A stretch of DNA of 64,000 bases from Raoultibacter phocaeensis (GCF_901411515.1 NZ_CABDUX010000001.1:310001-374000); one strand, 5' to 3'. Shown: positions 52,278 to 61,130, counted from the first letter of the stretch. Notes: generated from the sequence alone by a model not told the origin. A program made the numbers and translations.

Positions 52278-52952
52278 TTACTCGTCGTCGGCAAGGCTTT
52301 CGAGAAATGAACGATCGAGCTCCAAAAATCCCACCGTGAACCATGCGAGCCCGCGATAGAAATCGGTTCTTGCTTCACTCACCATTGCCTCGGCAAACAA
52401 TCCCACCCAGTTGAGAAGATGGCGCTCCAAGAAAGATCGCTGCTGTGCAAGGACGTATGCAAGGCGTTCGTCATCGTTTCGGCGATACGCATCGAGGGCA
52501 CGGACGGATAGCATTTGTTCGAATTCGAGCTCCAGTGCAAGGTGATCTTCGGCAAGCTTGCAGTCTGCTTTCTTCTGAAACTCGTTCGCTCGATAGACGG
52601 AAAGGACGTCGTCGCGCGCATCATCCATGACGATATGCGTTTGAGAGGTGTAGACCGATTCGAACGGGTACGCCGCATTGCGAGTATGCTGCTCTCTTAA
52701 AACGAACAGGCGGGCGAAATCCACCGAAAGCTCGGTTTCGCTCACAGTGCCTACCTCTTTCAGATATGAATTCATGAGCACAGCGCCTGTATTCGCCTTC
52801 TCGTTCGCCGTATCGTCGGGAAACGAAATCTCCGTAAGCTCCGACAAGTCATCGCGTATTTCCTCGCGATACAGCCGCGCCAGAAGCGCATAGATCGAAG
52901 CCCGCTCGTCAAGAATGAGCCCCAATGCGTCTTCTTTTTCGAATAAACCCAT
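52278..52952 (-). CDS. TorD/DmsD-like Tat-proofreading chaperone
   Basis: 224 residues, ATG behind GAGGGATACC; the upstream open frame is GC-rich leader without a start signal. All-helical TorD fold: ERASIYALLARLYREEIRDD, ELSVDFARLFVLREQHTRNA, YPFESVYTSQTHIVMDDARD. These proteins hold the Tat signal of the catalytic subunit until the molybdenum cofactor is inserted. It lies directly after the molybdoenzyme gene (169 nt). Confidence 0.85.
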   Translation of the reverse strand: MGLFEKEDALGLILDERASIYALLARLYREEIRDDLSELTEISFPDDTANEKANTGAVLMNSYLKEVGTVSETELSVDFARLFVLREQHTRNAAYPFESVYTSQTHIVMDDARDDVLSVYRANEFQKKADCKLAEDHLALELEFEQMLSVRALDAYRRNDDERLAYVLAQQRSFLERHLLNWVGLFAEAMVSEARTDFYRGLAWFTVGFLELDRSFLESLADDE

Positions 52953-53121
52953 GGTATCCCTCGCTTTGTTCGTCTCACGGTAGCCCAAGCTTGCCAACCG
53001 CTTTTCTGCTTTCACCGAAAGATTAAGGCATCGGACCGACACGCGGATAGTGGCGCCGGAAGCCTTGCAGCCTCCGACGCCCTGACATCGTTGCCGATTG
53101 CCAAATCCGTACAAGCGGCAT

Positions 53122-55374
53122 CTATATCTTTTCTACCTGGCACAACCCGTCTTTATAAGGGGGGAAACCCGAGATCGGATCAAAATCACGCGCGATAAGC
53201 TCGCATGAGTTCGCCTGTTCCCATCCATGATGGAACTCTACGATTCCCGGCCTCATGATATTTGATATCGCCGCCTTGACCCGCAGCTCACCATGCTGAT
53301 TGTAGAGCCGCACATCATCGCCCTCGTGCAGCCCCCGCTCTTCTGCATCTTCTGGGCTTATGAACACGACGGGTTCGGGCATAAACTGGTTAAGCCATGG
53401 AATTTGGCGCCACTTGCTGTGCACGTAGTGCGGTACGCGCGACCCCGTGCCAAGTATAAGCGGATATTGCTCGAACAGGTCCGGGGTGCTGATAGGACTC
53501 GCCAATGGCTCGTTGTACACAGGCAGTCCATCGAAGCCATCAGCTTTCAGCATACCCGAAACCAACTCGACTTTCCCCGAAGGCGTATTGAATCCGGGTT
53601 CTCCATCTTTGCGCAAGCCGCCCGTTTCGTATTTCTTCGGCACCCACTTCTCGCCTTCGACTTTATAGCCAGCGGGAAGGGCTGCCCTGAGATCTTCGAG
53701 TGTTACACCCGGATTGCCCGTTTCGAGAAGCGCTGCAACGGCCGCCTCGACATCGCCGTGGAAGCACTCTTCTTCAAAACCGAGTTTGCACCCAAGATCG
53801 AGCAGTATCTTCCAGTCTTCTCGCGCCTCGCCTTGCGGCTCGACAAGCACGTCGTTTACGTACATCGTCGAACCGCCCACAGAAGCAAACGGCGCCATAC
53901 GCTCGAAGCACATTGCAACAGGGAGCACGATATCGAGCACATTGTGGGTGATCGGCTTCAGATACATATCCATCCCGCAAGCGAAATCGAGCTTTGATAT
54001 TGCCTCTTGGTATTGGCGCGTCTGGGGAAACACCATGACGTTTGAGCCGAGGAACAGTGCCGCGTGGATGATTCCATCATCGATGTACTCGACGAGCCCG
54101 TCGTTTTGCATATGACGCATGACTTTAGACCAAATCGGCCAGCGATCCACACCAGCACGACGGTCTTTCTTCTCGTCCATGAGATCGAAACGGCCGAACT
54201 CGGGAGTCGATCCGTATGTATCGTACGGAAGGGGATTCGTCGCTATTTTGATACCGCCCTCGATATCGATATTACCAGCTAAAGCGATGAGTGCATTGAT
54301 TGCGCGCTGGTTTTGCACCCCATTAGTATGATGCGTCGTAGAATGCGGGCTCACCCAGAGCGTACCCGGCTCTCCGCTTCCCCACATACGTGCGGCTTCT
54401 CGAATGGAATCAGCAGGAACCCAGGTGATTTCTTCTGCTTTTTCAGGAGTGAACTGCGCAGCGTACTCCTTGAATTCGTCGAAACCCTCGACCCATTTAC
54501 CCACAAACTCTTCGTCGATCAGGTTCTCTTCGATCATGACGTGTGCGATCGCCAAAGCAAGCGCGCCATCGGTACCGGTACGAGGCTGAAGGAAAAGGTC
54601 GGCAAGCTGCACCACGCTCGGAGTCATGCGGGTGTCGACGACGATGAATTTCGTGCCGTCCCGCTTGCGATCGAGCTGACCTTTATACGAAATAGGAACC
54701 GACCAGGCATTGTTGGATCCCCAGATGATATGCACTTTCGTCTCGGGGGTCGGATGCGATGCCAAAAACGTACCAAAGGTGGTAATGCCTGCGATTATGA
54801 GACCATACTGGCATTGGGCGCCACCGTAGGCGATGTTCGCCGATCCGAATAAATTGCCCAATCGATTGAGCGCCCCGAGATTCTCCTTCGGGTCGCCTAC
54901 GTTGAACAAAACCGAGTCGGGACCGTACGCCTCTTTCGCCTTGTTGAATTCGGCGGCAATGGTATCGAGCGCTTCGTCCCACGATATACGTTCCCAACCA
55001 GGATCAGCATCAGGGCTCTTATCGGGATTCGTTCGCTTGATCGGATAGAGAAGCCTGTTCGGGTCATAGAGCGCTTGCACGCTCGAATACCCCTTGACGC
55101 ACGGCGTCGGCATGACATGGTCGGGGTTGCCCTCCACGCGTACAACCTTGCCGTCTTTGATATGAGCCTTCAGGCCGCACTTCGGCGTTTGGTTGCACAT
55201 GTTGCAGGTGGTATAGCCGATCGTCTCTTCACTATCGTCAGCCGCGAAGGCCTGCACGGGCTCGAGTGACGCCGATCCGCCGAGCGCGAGCGCTGCGGCC
55301 CCGAGGGCGGTCGCCCCGACAAAGGAACGGCGGGACATATCGCCGAACAGACTTGTATCGTAGGTCTTCTTCAT
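53122..55374 (-). CDS. Tat-exported molybdopterin oxidoreductase, catalytic subunit
   Basis: 750 residues. Twin-arginine signal SRRSFVGA at 14-21, cleavage near 45. The [4Fe-4S] site is Cys 57, 60, 66 and 92, with an unusually wide second gap (C-x2-C-x5-C). A cysteine in GGAQCQYG aligns with the metal-ligand position of the enzyme at 7720. The MGD-binding C-terminal domain (IMRPGIVEFHHGWEQANS) is complete. Substrate unclear; the gene set (FeS, NrfD, TorD) fits a DMSO/thiosulfate/tetrathionate-type respiratory reductase. Starts 2 nt after the upstream FeS gene. Confidence 0.9.
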   Translation of the reverse strand: MKKTYDTSLFGDMSRRSFVGATALGAAALALGGSASLEPVQAFAADDSEETIGYTTCNMCNQTPKCGLKAHIKDGKVVRVEGNPDHVMPTPCVKGYSSVQALYDPNRLLYPIKRTNPDKSPDADPGWERISWDEALDTIAAEFNKAKEAYGPDSVLFNVGDPKENLGALNRLGNLFGSANIAYGGAQCQYGLIIAGITTFGTFLASHPTPETKVHIIWGSNNAWSVPISYKGQLDRKRDGTKFIVVDTRMTPSVVQLADLFLQPRTGTDGALALAIAHVMIEENLIDEEFVGKWVEGFDEFKEYAAQFTPEKAEEITWVPADSIREAARMWGSGEPGTLWVSPHSTTHHTNGVQNQRAINALIALAGNIDIEGGIKIATNPLPYDTYGSTPEFGRFDLMDEKKDRRAGVDRWPIWSKVMRHMQNDGLVEYIDDGIIHAALFLGSNVMVFPQTRQYQEAISKLDFACGMDMYLKPITHNVLDIVLPVAMCFERMAPFASVGGSTMYVNDVLVEPQGEAREDWKILLDLGCKLGFEEECFHGDVEAAVAALLETGNPGVTLEDLRAALPAGYKVEGEKWVPKKYETGGLRKDGEPGFNTPSGKVELVSGMLKADGFDGLPVYNEPLASPISTPDLFEQYPLILGTGSRVPHYVHSKWRQIPWLNQFMPEPVVFISPEDAEERGLHEGDDVRLYNQHGELRVKAAISNIMRPGIVEFHHGWEQANSCELIARDFDPISGFPPYKDGLCQVEKI

Positions 55375-55376
55375 CT

Positions 55377-56192
55377 CTATTCACCGTCCTTCGTCGTTGC
55401 CTCGACTGATGGTTTCTTATCCTTCGACTTCTTCACGGCAACGCCGATGCCAACCGCTGCGGCCGCTGCAACCACTACGCCGCCGCCTACGACAGCAGGG
55501 TTGATTCCCTCGGATGCCTTTTCCTCTTCGGCCTTCTCGGGCTTTTCCTTCTGAGGAGCAGCGCTTCCCGCTACCATGATAACGCTCGCGAGGTCTATGT
55601 CGTGATCGCCTTTCACGTAGTAGATAGCTGTTCCGGGCATATTGGTGGCTTTGTTCTCGGCAATATAGGTATTGATATCGCTCGAAGCATCATCGAGATC
55701 GCCGAATACGCGGGCACCGGTCGGACACGAAGTTGCGCACATGGGCTGCAACCCTTGCTCAATCCGCTTATAGCAGAAGATGCACTTCTCAGAAATGCCG
55801 GCAGGATGGCTCGCTTCGGCCTCGTAGGGAGCAGGACTACTCGCCCCGAAGAACCATGTGTCTTCAGTCGACATCCTTCTGGCTCCATACGGGCAAGCGG
55901 CATCGCACGAGCCGCACCCGATGCACGTGTCGTAATCCACCACGACAATGCCGTCTTCGCGCTTGGTACTCGCTCCCGATGCGCACACGTCCACGCAGGG
56001 CGCATCATCGCAATGCATGCATGCGTGCGGGAGATACAGGCGATCGCCGTCGGGCCATGCGCCCGCCTCCACTGCTTCGACGGTTCCCCAGGCTATCCCG
56101 GGCCTTTGGTTGTTGGTCAATTGACACGAAACGACGCAGGTCTGACAACCTGCACAGCGGGTAAGATCGATTACCATGCCGTATCTCGCCAT
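55377..56192 (-). CDS. Four-cluster ferredoxin subunit with C-terminal membrane anchor (first copy in operon)
   Basis: 271 residues from the ATG at 56192 behind GGGGGACGAG. Cluster motifs: CAGCQTCVVSC, CMHCDDAPCVDVC, CIGCGSCDAACP, and CIFCYKRIEQGLQPMCATSC. An acidic linker (KEKPEKAEEEKASEG) precedes a C-terminal helix (NPAVVGGGVVVAAAAAVGIG) and basic tail. First gene of the respiratory operon; preceded by a structured leader (56240-56306). Confidence 0.9.
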   Translation of the reverse strand: MARYGMVIDLTRCAGCQTCVVSCQLTNNQRPGIAWGTVEAVEAGAWPDGDRLYLPHACMHCDDAPCVDVCASGASTKREDGIVVVDYDTCIGCGSCDAACPYGARRMSTEDTWFFGASSPAPYEAEASHPAGISEKCIFCYKRIEQGLQPMCATSCPTGARVFGDLDDASSDINTYIAENKATNMPGTAIYYVKGDHDIDLASVIMVAGSAAPQKEKPEKAEEEKASEGINPAVVGGGVVVAAAAAVGIGVAVKKSKDKKPSVEATTKDGE

Positions 56193-56239
56193 CTCGTCCC
56201 CCTTCCCTTGTGATTGCTTACAGGCTAAAGTCAGCGCTG

Positions 56240-56306
56240 AAAAGGGTCGGGGGAATACCCCAGGTTGCAACCACCATTCCCCAATGGTCCTGGGCCGACC
56301 CCTTTT
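56240..56306 (-). ncRNA. Structured 5' leader RNA of the molybdoenzyme operon (riboswitch-like)
   Basis: Read on the reverse strand, three stems nest: AAAAGGGGTCGG (56306-56295) with CCGACCCTTTT (56250-56240, one bulge); CCCAGG (56294-56289) with CCTGGG (56264-56259); and ACCATT-GGGG-AATGGT (56288-56273). The 5' halves are contiguous, while the 3' side carries two 8-nt bulges (GGTTGCAA and GTATTCCC). The element begins just after the likely transcription start and ends about 48 nt before the first ATG. It could be a metabolite- or cofactor-sensing leader; no known class is assigned. Confidence 0.5.
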
Positions 56307-56315
56307 CTACTTTTA

Positions 56316-56344
56316 TATTATTCTATATATGTATACCAAGTCAA
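56316..56344 (-). promoter_or_regulatory. Candidate promoter of the molybdoenzyme operon
   Basis: Reverse strand: TTGACT (56344-56339), 17 nt, ATAATA (56321-56316). A perfect TTGACA lies further upstream (56367-56362) without a matching -10. Transcription would start near 56309, immediately before the structured leader. Confidence 0.45.
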
Positions 56345-56410
56345 TGACCGCAATGATCCTATGTCAAGCATAATAATGAATTCGATTAGGCCCCATCAAC
56401 GCCCCGCGCG

Positions 56411-56779
56411 TCACCGCCGCGGCATAACCTCGGCACCGAACGGCATGAGCGCGAGTTTCGCCTGCTTGAAGCATTGCAGTCCGAACGGTATGCCGATGAT
56501 TGTAATGCAAAGCACAACCCCATTGAGAAGCGCTTCGAGAGCGAGAAAAACACCGCCGAAGATGAGCCAAAGAATGTTAGCAAGCGCAGAAGGCACACCT
56601 CCCCCGTACTCCACTTCCTTCCCGAACGGAAGAAATGCAAGTCCTGCCATCTTGAAGCACTGCAAGCCGACGGGTATGCCGACGATGGTGATGCACCAGA
56701 GGCAACCGACCAGAATCCAGCTCAGACCCTGCCAAAGCCCTGCGAATATGAACCAGAGTATGTTGCCGAGAATGCTCAT
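56411..56779 (-). CDS. YccF-domain membrane protein
   Basis: 122 residues, ATG behind AAAGGAAACG and overlapping the tlyA stop by 4 nt. An internal duplication is plain: NILWFIFAGLWQGLSWILVG, CITIVGIPVGLQCFKMA, FLPFGKEV, then NILWLIFGGVFLALEALLNG, CITIIGIPFGLQCFKQA, LMPFGAEV. Four membrane segments. Function unknown. Confidence 0.92.
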   Translation of the reverse strand: MSILGNILWFIFAGLWQGLSWILVGCLWCITIVGIPVGLQCFKMAGLAFLPFGKEVEYGGGVPSALANILWLIFGGVFLALEALLNGVVLCITIIGIPFGLQCFKQAKLALMPFGAEVMPRR

Positions 56780-57615
56780 TCGTTTCCTTTCCGAGCCGTA
56801 TCGCACGACGGGGCGAAAGGCTCCCGAGTCGTATCGCACGGCTGCTCGAGCGAATCGCAAGCAGCGTCGCACAACTGCTCCGTATCGCCTCCGTACACGG
56901 CCCGCACGAGGTATTCCACGTTGCCCTCAGGCCCCGTGATCGGCGATTCGACAACGCCGGTAACCGTAAAACCCGCTGCGTCCAACGCCGCACTAACTTC
57001 CTGCACCACACGCTCCCGTACGCATTCGTCGCGCACGACGCCGCCTTCCGCCTCGCCGAAACGAGATTCGAACTGCGGCTTCACAAGTCCGATAAACACC
57101 GAACCAGGGGCACTCAGTCGTGCGAACGTGCCTGCAAGCTGCGCAAGCCCGATAAAGCTCAGATCCGCAACGAGCACTTCAAACGGGGCGCCCATTTCGA
57201 CGGGATCGGCAAGCTTGATATTCGTGCGCTCGAACACTGTTACACGCGCATCTTGCCGAAGCGACCATGCAAGCTGCCCGTAGTTCACATCGACGCAGGC
57301 AACGCTTGCCGCCCCCGCCTGCAAGAGACAATCGGTGAAGCCGCCTGTCGACGATCCTATGTCGATGCAGCGCAAACCGTCTACCGCTTGCGAAAACGCA
57401 TCGAGGGCGCCTTGGAGCTTGTGGCCCCCGCGAGAGACAAAGCGTTTGCGATCCTTCACCGTCACCTCGGCATCGGGAGCTACCGGCATCGCGGCGCTCG
57501 TCGCGTACACGTCGCCCACCTTTACCTCGTGGGCAAGCACCGCACGCAGTGCAGCGTCGGCATCGGGAAAATAACCCTGCTTTACGAGGAGCGTATCAAG
57601 TCTGATCTTCTTCAT
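56776..57615 (-). CDS. tlyA: TlyA-family rRNA 2'-O-methyltransferase / hemolysin A
   Basis: 279 residues. N-terminal S4 RNA-binding domain (KKIRLDTLLVKQGYFPDADA, then RFVSRGGHKLQGALDAF) and SAM-dependent methyltransferase domain (CIDIGSSTGGFTDCLLQAGA; VLVADLSFIGLAQL; IGLVKPQFESRFGEAEGG). TlyA of mycobacteria methylates C1409 of 16S and C1920 of 23S rRNA. The last 35 residues are an unusual tail with repeated CD pairs (CDAACDSLEQPCDTTR, then PSCDTARKG), matched by short direct DNA repeats. The mRNA appears leaderless. Confidence 0.93.
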   Translation of the reverse strand: MKKIRLDTLLVKQGYFPDADAALRAVLAHEVKVGDVYATSAAMPVAPDAEVTVKDRKRFVSRGGHKLQGALDAFSQAVDGLRCIDIGSSTGGFTDCLLQAGAASVACVDVNYGQLAWSLRQDARVTVFERTNIKLADPVEMGAPFEVLVADLSFIGLAQLAGTFARLSAPGSVFIGLVKPQFESRFGEAEGGVVRDECVRERVVQEVSAALDAAGFTVTGVVESPITGPEGNVEYLVRAVYGGDTEQLCDAACDSLEQPCDTTREPFAPSCDTARKGNE

Positions 57616-57621
57616 AAGCGT

Positions 57622-57627
57622 ATTATA
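57622..57627 (-). promoter_or_regulatory. -10 box placing transcription start at the tlyA ATG
   Basis: A perfect TATAAT on the reverse strand ends 6 nt before the ATG at 57615, and no ribosome site exists between. Transcription should begin at or within 1 nt of the A of ATG. The -35 is weak. Confidence 0.55.
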
Positions 57628-57670
57628 TCGCCGGTTTCCCCGAAGCCTATCGCCGTTGCACGTCGGTTAT

Positions 57671-60073
57671 CTACACAAGCTCGCTTTGCCGCTTCGCATG
57701 CCACGAACCGAGTACGCTGTAGAGCAGGTTGAATACAGGCACGGCAGCCACCGCCGCAACGGCGAAGGCAACGATCATGGTCTGAGTGAACGGCTCGATG
57801 CCGAACAAGTTTGCGAATACGGTCGACCCCAAGATCACGCCCCCGACGACCACTGCGATCAGCGCGATGCGGATCGGCGTGAACGGATACGAAATACGCA
57901 CGATCAACAAGAGCCCCACCCATGCCGTTGCAAGCACGCACATCGTGGACACCTGGCCGTAGTCCAGCCCGAGCGCCGTATACGAAACGATGTTGAGGCC
58001 GAGCACGACAAGAATGGCCGTGAGCGATCCCGGCAGCGAGCGCACGATCACGTTGACGAGAAACTTTCCTTTGATCCGATCCTTGTTGGGCTCGAGCGCG
58101 AGCACGAACGAGGGCAACCCGATCGTAAACGCCGAAATGAGCGTCATCTGAATGGGCTGGAACGGGTACTGCCACGGCAGGATGATAAAGCACACGGCAA
58201 GCGCCATCGAAAGCACCGTTTTCACAAGGAAGAGCGAAGCCGAACGTTGCAGGTTGTTGATGGCGCGCCTGCCCTCGGCAACAACTTTGGGCATCGAGGC
58301 GAAATCGTTGTTCACGAGTACGAGCTGCGCCACGTTGCGTGCTGCATCGGAACCCGCGGCCATAGCAATCGAGCAATCCGAAGCCTTGAGGGCCAGTACG
58401 TCATTCACGCCATCGCCCGTCATGGCAACCGTATGGCCCGCAGCCTGCAGTGCGCCGACAAGCTTCTTTTTCTGCTCGGGCGTAACGCGGCCGAATACGT
58501 GGTAGCACGTGGCGGCGTTCTCGAGCGCCGCATCGGACAGGAGCGTAGTCGCGTCCACGTACGATTCCGCATGGGGAATGCCCACGATGTTTGCGATGCC
58601 CGAAACGGTACGCGGATCATCCCCCGAGATCACCTTGAGATCGACGCCCTGCTCGATGAAGTAGCGCACGGTTTCGACCGCCGTCGATCGAATCTGGTCT
58701 TTGATGGCGATGAGGGCAAGCGGCCGAGGATTTCCACGCATCGCGCCATCGTCGTCAAACCCTTCGACCCGCGCAAGAACCATAACGCGCGCGTTTCGGG
58801 CAAGCTCTTCGACGCGGTCCTTAACCGTGCCGTACGCGTCGCCGAGCACGAACTGGGCAGCTCCCATAACATAGCTCGACCCGTCGTCGAACACCGCCCC
58901 CGACCATTTCTTATCGGAAGAAAACGGAATGACGCGCTCGATGCCGTGCTTCTTCGCCGCATGGCTGGTCGAACGCGGACGACCTTTGCGCGCACGGGCT
59001 GCATCAGGCCCGGGGATGACATCCTGGTAGTATTCGATGATCGCCTGCGCCGTCTCGTTGGGATCCTCATCGGCATCGGCAATCGAATAGAACGCATCAT
59101 CGGCCTCATCGATGCCGCAGTCCCCCAACGTGACCACGCGGTCGACTTCCATCTTTCCGGTAGTGATCGTACCGGTCTTGTCGAGGCAGAGCGTATCCAC
59201 GCGAGCGAGCGTTTCGATGCAGTACAGCTGCTGAACGAGCACCTTGCTTTTTGAAAGACGCACCACCGCTACGGCAAGGACGGTCGATGTAAGCAGAATG
59301 AGACCTTCGGGAATCATGCCCACAAGTGCGGCTACCGTCGAGAGTATCGCATCGTTGAGCTCGACGAAAGCGCCGGTAAAGTATTCTCGGGCGAACAGGA
59401 CCGCCCCAAGCGGGAATATGATGATGCTCACAAACCGGATGATGCCGTTCAGGCTGTTCATGATTTCGGAGTAGACGGCTTTGTGCTCCTTGGCCTCGGC
59501 GCTGATCTTAGCGGCATAGTTATCGGCACCCACATGAGTGACCTGCGCATACACCACGCCTGCGTTCACGAAGCTTCCGCTCATGAGCGTCGAGCCCGCC
59601 TCTTTGCGCACGAGCTTGCTCTCACCGGTAAGCAGACTCTCGTTCACGTCGCAGGTTCCGTGCACAACCAAAGAATCCGACGGTATCTGGTCGCCGCGGC
59701 CGAGTACGATCAGGTCGCCCAGCACCACTTCGTCGACTGATATCTCCTGCTTGACGCCGTCGCGGATCACCTCGACTTTGGAGCTTGCGATGATGCTCAG
59801 CCGATCGGTCGTGCGCTTCGAGCGGATTTCTTGCACGATGCCGATTGCCGTGTTGAGCACGATTACGATCATGAAGAGCATGTTCTTGTACGAACCGGTG
59901 ACGAGCACGAAGCACGCAAGTACGAAGTTGATCGCGTTGAACAGCGTGCAGATGTTGGAGGCGACGATCTGCTTGATCGAGCGCGTCTTCACCGACGCAT
60001 CGACGTTCACGTGGCCGCGGGCAATCCGCGCAGCGACATCTGAAGAGCTGAGACCCTTGAGCTCCTCTTCCAT
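57671..60073 (-). CDS. P-type cation-transporting ATPase, CtpE-like
   Basis: 800 residues, ATG behind GAGGAGGTACG. P-type ATPase: actuator TGES in NESLLTGESKLV, phosphorylation site LCLDKTGTITTG, hinge MTGDGVNDVLALKASDCSIA, and ten membrane helices. The helix-4 ion motif is GMIPEGLILLTS, as in CtpE (calcium in mycobacteria) rather than heavy-metal CPx pumps; no N-terminal metal-binding domain. Ca2+ uptake is the most likely role, by analogy. Confidence 0.9.
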   Translation of the reverse strand: MEEELKGLSSSDVAARIARGHVNVDASVKTRSIKQIVASNICTLFNAINFVLACFVLVTGSYKNMLFMIVIVLNTAIGIVQEIRSKRTTDRLSIIASSKVEVIRDGVKQEISVDEVVLGDLIVLGRGDQIPSDSLVVHGTCDVNESLLTGESKLVRKEAGSTLMSGSFVNAGVVYAQVTHVGADNYAAKISAEAKEHKAVYSEIMNSLNGIIRFVSIIIFPLGAVLFAREYFTGAFVELNDAILSTVAALVGMIPEGLILLTSTVLAVAVVRLSKSKVLVQQLYCIETLARVDTLCLDKTGTITTGKMEVDRVVTLGDCGIDEADDAFYSIADADEDPNETAQAIIEYYQDVIPGPDAARARKGRPRSTSHAAKKHGIERVIPFSSDKKWSGAVFDDGSSYVMGAAQFVLGDAYGTVKDRVEELARNARVMVLARVEGFDDDGAMRGNPRPLALIAIKDQIRSTAVETVRYFIEQGVDLKVISGDDPRTVSGIANIVGIPHAESYVDATTLLSDAALENAATCYHVFGRVTPEQKKKLVGALQAAGHTVAMTGDGVNDVLALKASDCSIAMAAGSDAARNVAQLVLVNNDFASMPKVVAEGRRAINNLQRSASLFLVKTVLSMALAVCFIILPWQYPFQPIQMTLISAFTIGLPSFVLALEPNKDRIKGKFLVNVIVRSLPGSLTAILVVLGLNIVSYTALGLDYGQVSTMCVLATAWVGLLLIVRISYPFTPIRIALIAVVVGGVILGSTVFANLFGIEPFTQTMIVAFAVAAVAAVPVFNLLYSVLGSWHAKRQSELV

Positions 60074-60100
60074 CGTACCTCCTCACTCGAATTGGTTCTC

Positions 60101-60106
60101 AGTATA
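60101..60106 (-). promoter_or_regulatory. -10 box TATACT upstream of the P-type ATPase
   Basis: TATACT on the reverse strand 27 nt before the ATG, with a conventional ribosome site between. No clear -35 was found. Confidence 0.4.
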
Positions 60107-60385
60107 GAGGACTGGATTGGGAGCATATTTCCATACACGGTTTGCACACGATTGCGAAACCGTTCGGACAAGTGCCGCAGCTTCGAAAACGTTGTTTAAG
60201 CCGGCCTAATCCAAGCGATAGCGACGCTCCAATGTATCGAATTCGAAGGGCTCCATCGGCGCATCCGTCCAGACCGCAATGCGTAAACAACGCTCTTAAC
60301 GCTTCATTAATCTGCATGAAGCAACCTTAATGCCCCGTTAACACCGTCTTCCCTACAATGAGAGCACGGAATGAGGAGGTTTACC
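60107..60385. other. Divergent intergenic region before the small membrane protein
   Basis: About 310 nt between start codons, without a gene. Contains a hairpin GCTTCAT (60301-60307) with ATGAAGC (60316-60322), and a distant inverted pair CGTTGTTTA (60190-60198) with TAAACAACG (60284-60292). A TACAAT box (60354-60359) precedes the 60386 start by 26 nt. Confidence 0.35.
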
Positions 60386-60583
60386 ATGATGGTAGCTGTC
60401 GGAACCGTTTTCGGCATCTTGGTTGCTTTGTGCGGAGCAGCGCTTCTTACGATGCTCGCACTCTCCCCCGAAAACGGCGATTGGCACTTTGGAAGACCGC
60501 GGCGAGACCTCAGCGGATCTCAAGCGGATTGGATACGATCACCTCGCGCGACCCCACAGGAAGCGCATCGCGAGAAGCTTTGA
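60386..60583 (+). CDS. 65-residue single-span membrane protein, 3' end overlapping a convergent gene
   Basis: ATG behind GAGGAGGTTTACC. One hydrophobic helix (VGTVFGILVALCGAALLTML) and a hydrophilic Arg/Asp-rich tail. The last 74 nt overlap the 3' end of the convergent DmsB-like gene. A good ribosome site and a -10 box support a real gene, but the tail may not be under selection. Function unknown. Confidence 0.5.
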   Translation: MMVAVGTVFGILVALCGAALLTMLALSPENGDWHFGRPRRDLSGSQADWIRSPRATPQEAHREKL

Positions 60584-61130
60584 TGAACAGATTGGGCGCG
60601 GTTGCAGAAGCGTCGGGCAACGGAGCGATGTTCGCCCGCTCGCCAAGTCGCGCCATCTCTTCGGCAGTGCCGAATGCAAGCGCACGCGAGGGACAGGCTT
60701 CAACGCAAACCGGATCGTCTCCCGCCGCCACGCGGTCAGCACACCCATTGCACTTGACAGAATGGCCTTTCGCGCGATCGACTTTCGGCGCATGGTACGG
60801 ACAGGACAGGTGGCAATAGCCGCATCCGATGCAGCGCTTCTTGTCAACGTCCACTAATCCTGTCTCGTCATCTTTATGCATGGCCTCGGTCGGACACACC
60901 TTGACGCAGATTGGATTTGAACAATGGTTGCACGCCACCGACATATAGTATCCGAAGTACGTTGACGCGTGGCAACCCGTCGCATCGCGCACCGTCTCGC
61001 CGCCGCCGCACTCATACACCCTTCGATACGTTACGCCAACATCGAGGTCGCATACGTCTTTGCATGCGAATTCGCACGTCTTGCAACCCGAGCAACGGGT
61101 GCTGTCGAAGAAAAACGCTCGTTGTTCCAC
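60510..61130 (-). CDS. DmsB-like four-cluster ferredoxin subunit (second copy)
   Basis: 206 residues from GTG behind AAGGAGGTGACGG. Motifs: CSGCKTCEFACKDVCDL, CNHCSNPICVKVCP, CIGCGYCHLSCPYHAPK, and CNGCADRVAAGDDPVCVEACP. No membrane anchor. Same length as the DmsB-like subunit at 61345 and similar throughout, including the C-terminal end (SNPLEIR against ANPLEVM). It lies 214 nt downstream of that gene; it may serve a different catalytic subunit or be a duplicate. Confidence 0.9.
   Translation of the reverse strand: MEQRAFFFDSTRCSGCKTCEFACKDVCDLDVGVTYRRVYECGGGETVRDATGCHASTYFGYYMSVACNHCSNPICVKVCPTEAMHKDDETGLVDVDKKRCIGCGYCHLSCPYHAPKVDRAKGHSVKCNGCADRVAAGDDPVCVEACPSRALAFGTAEEMARLGERANIAPLPDASATAPNLFIKASRDALPVGSREVIVSNPLEIR

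Noticed and set aside
53000-53114. N-terminal extension of the TorD-like gene
   Set aside because: The frame is open but the extension lacks a ribosome site and resembles no chaperone; the ATG at 52952 has a good site and gives the normal length.
57656-59254. 532-codon forward frame opposite the P-type ATPase
   Set aside because: His/Arg-rich translation without domains; the reverse strand carries DKTGT and TGDGVND motifs.
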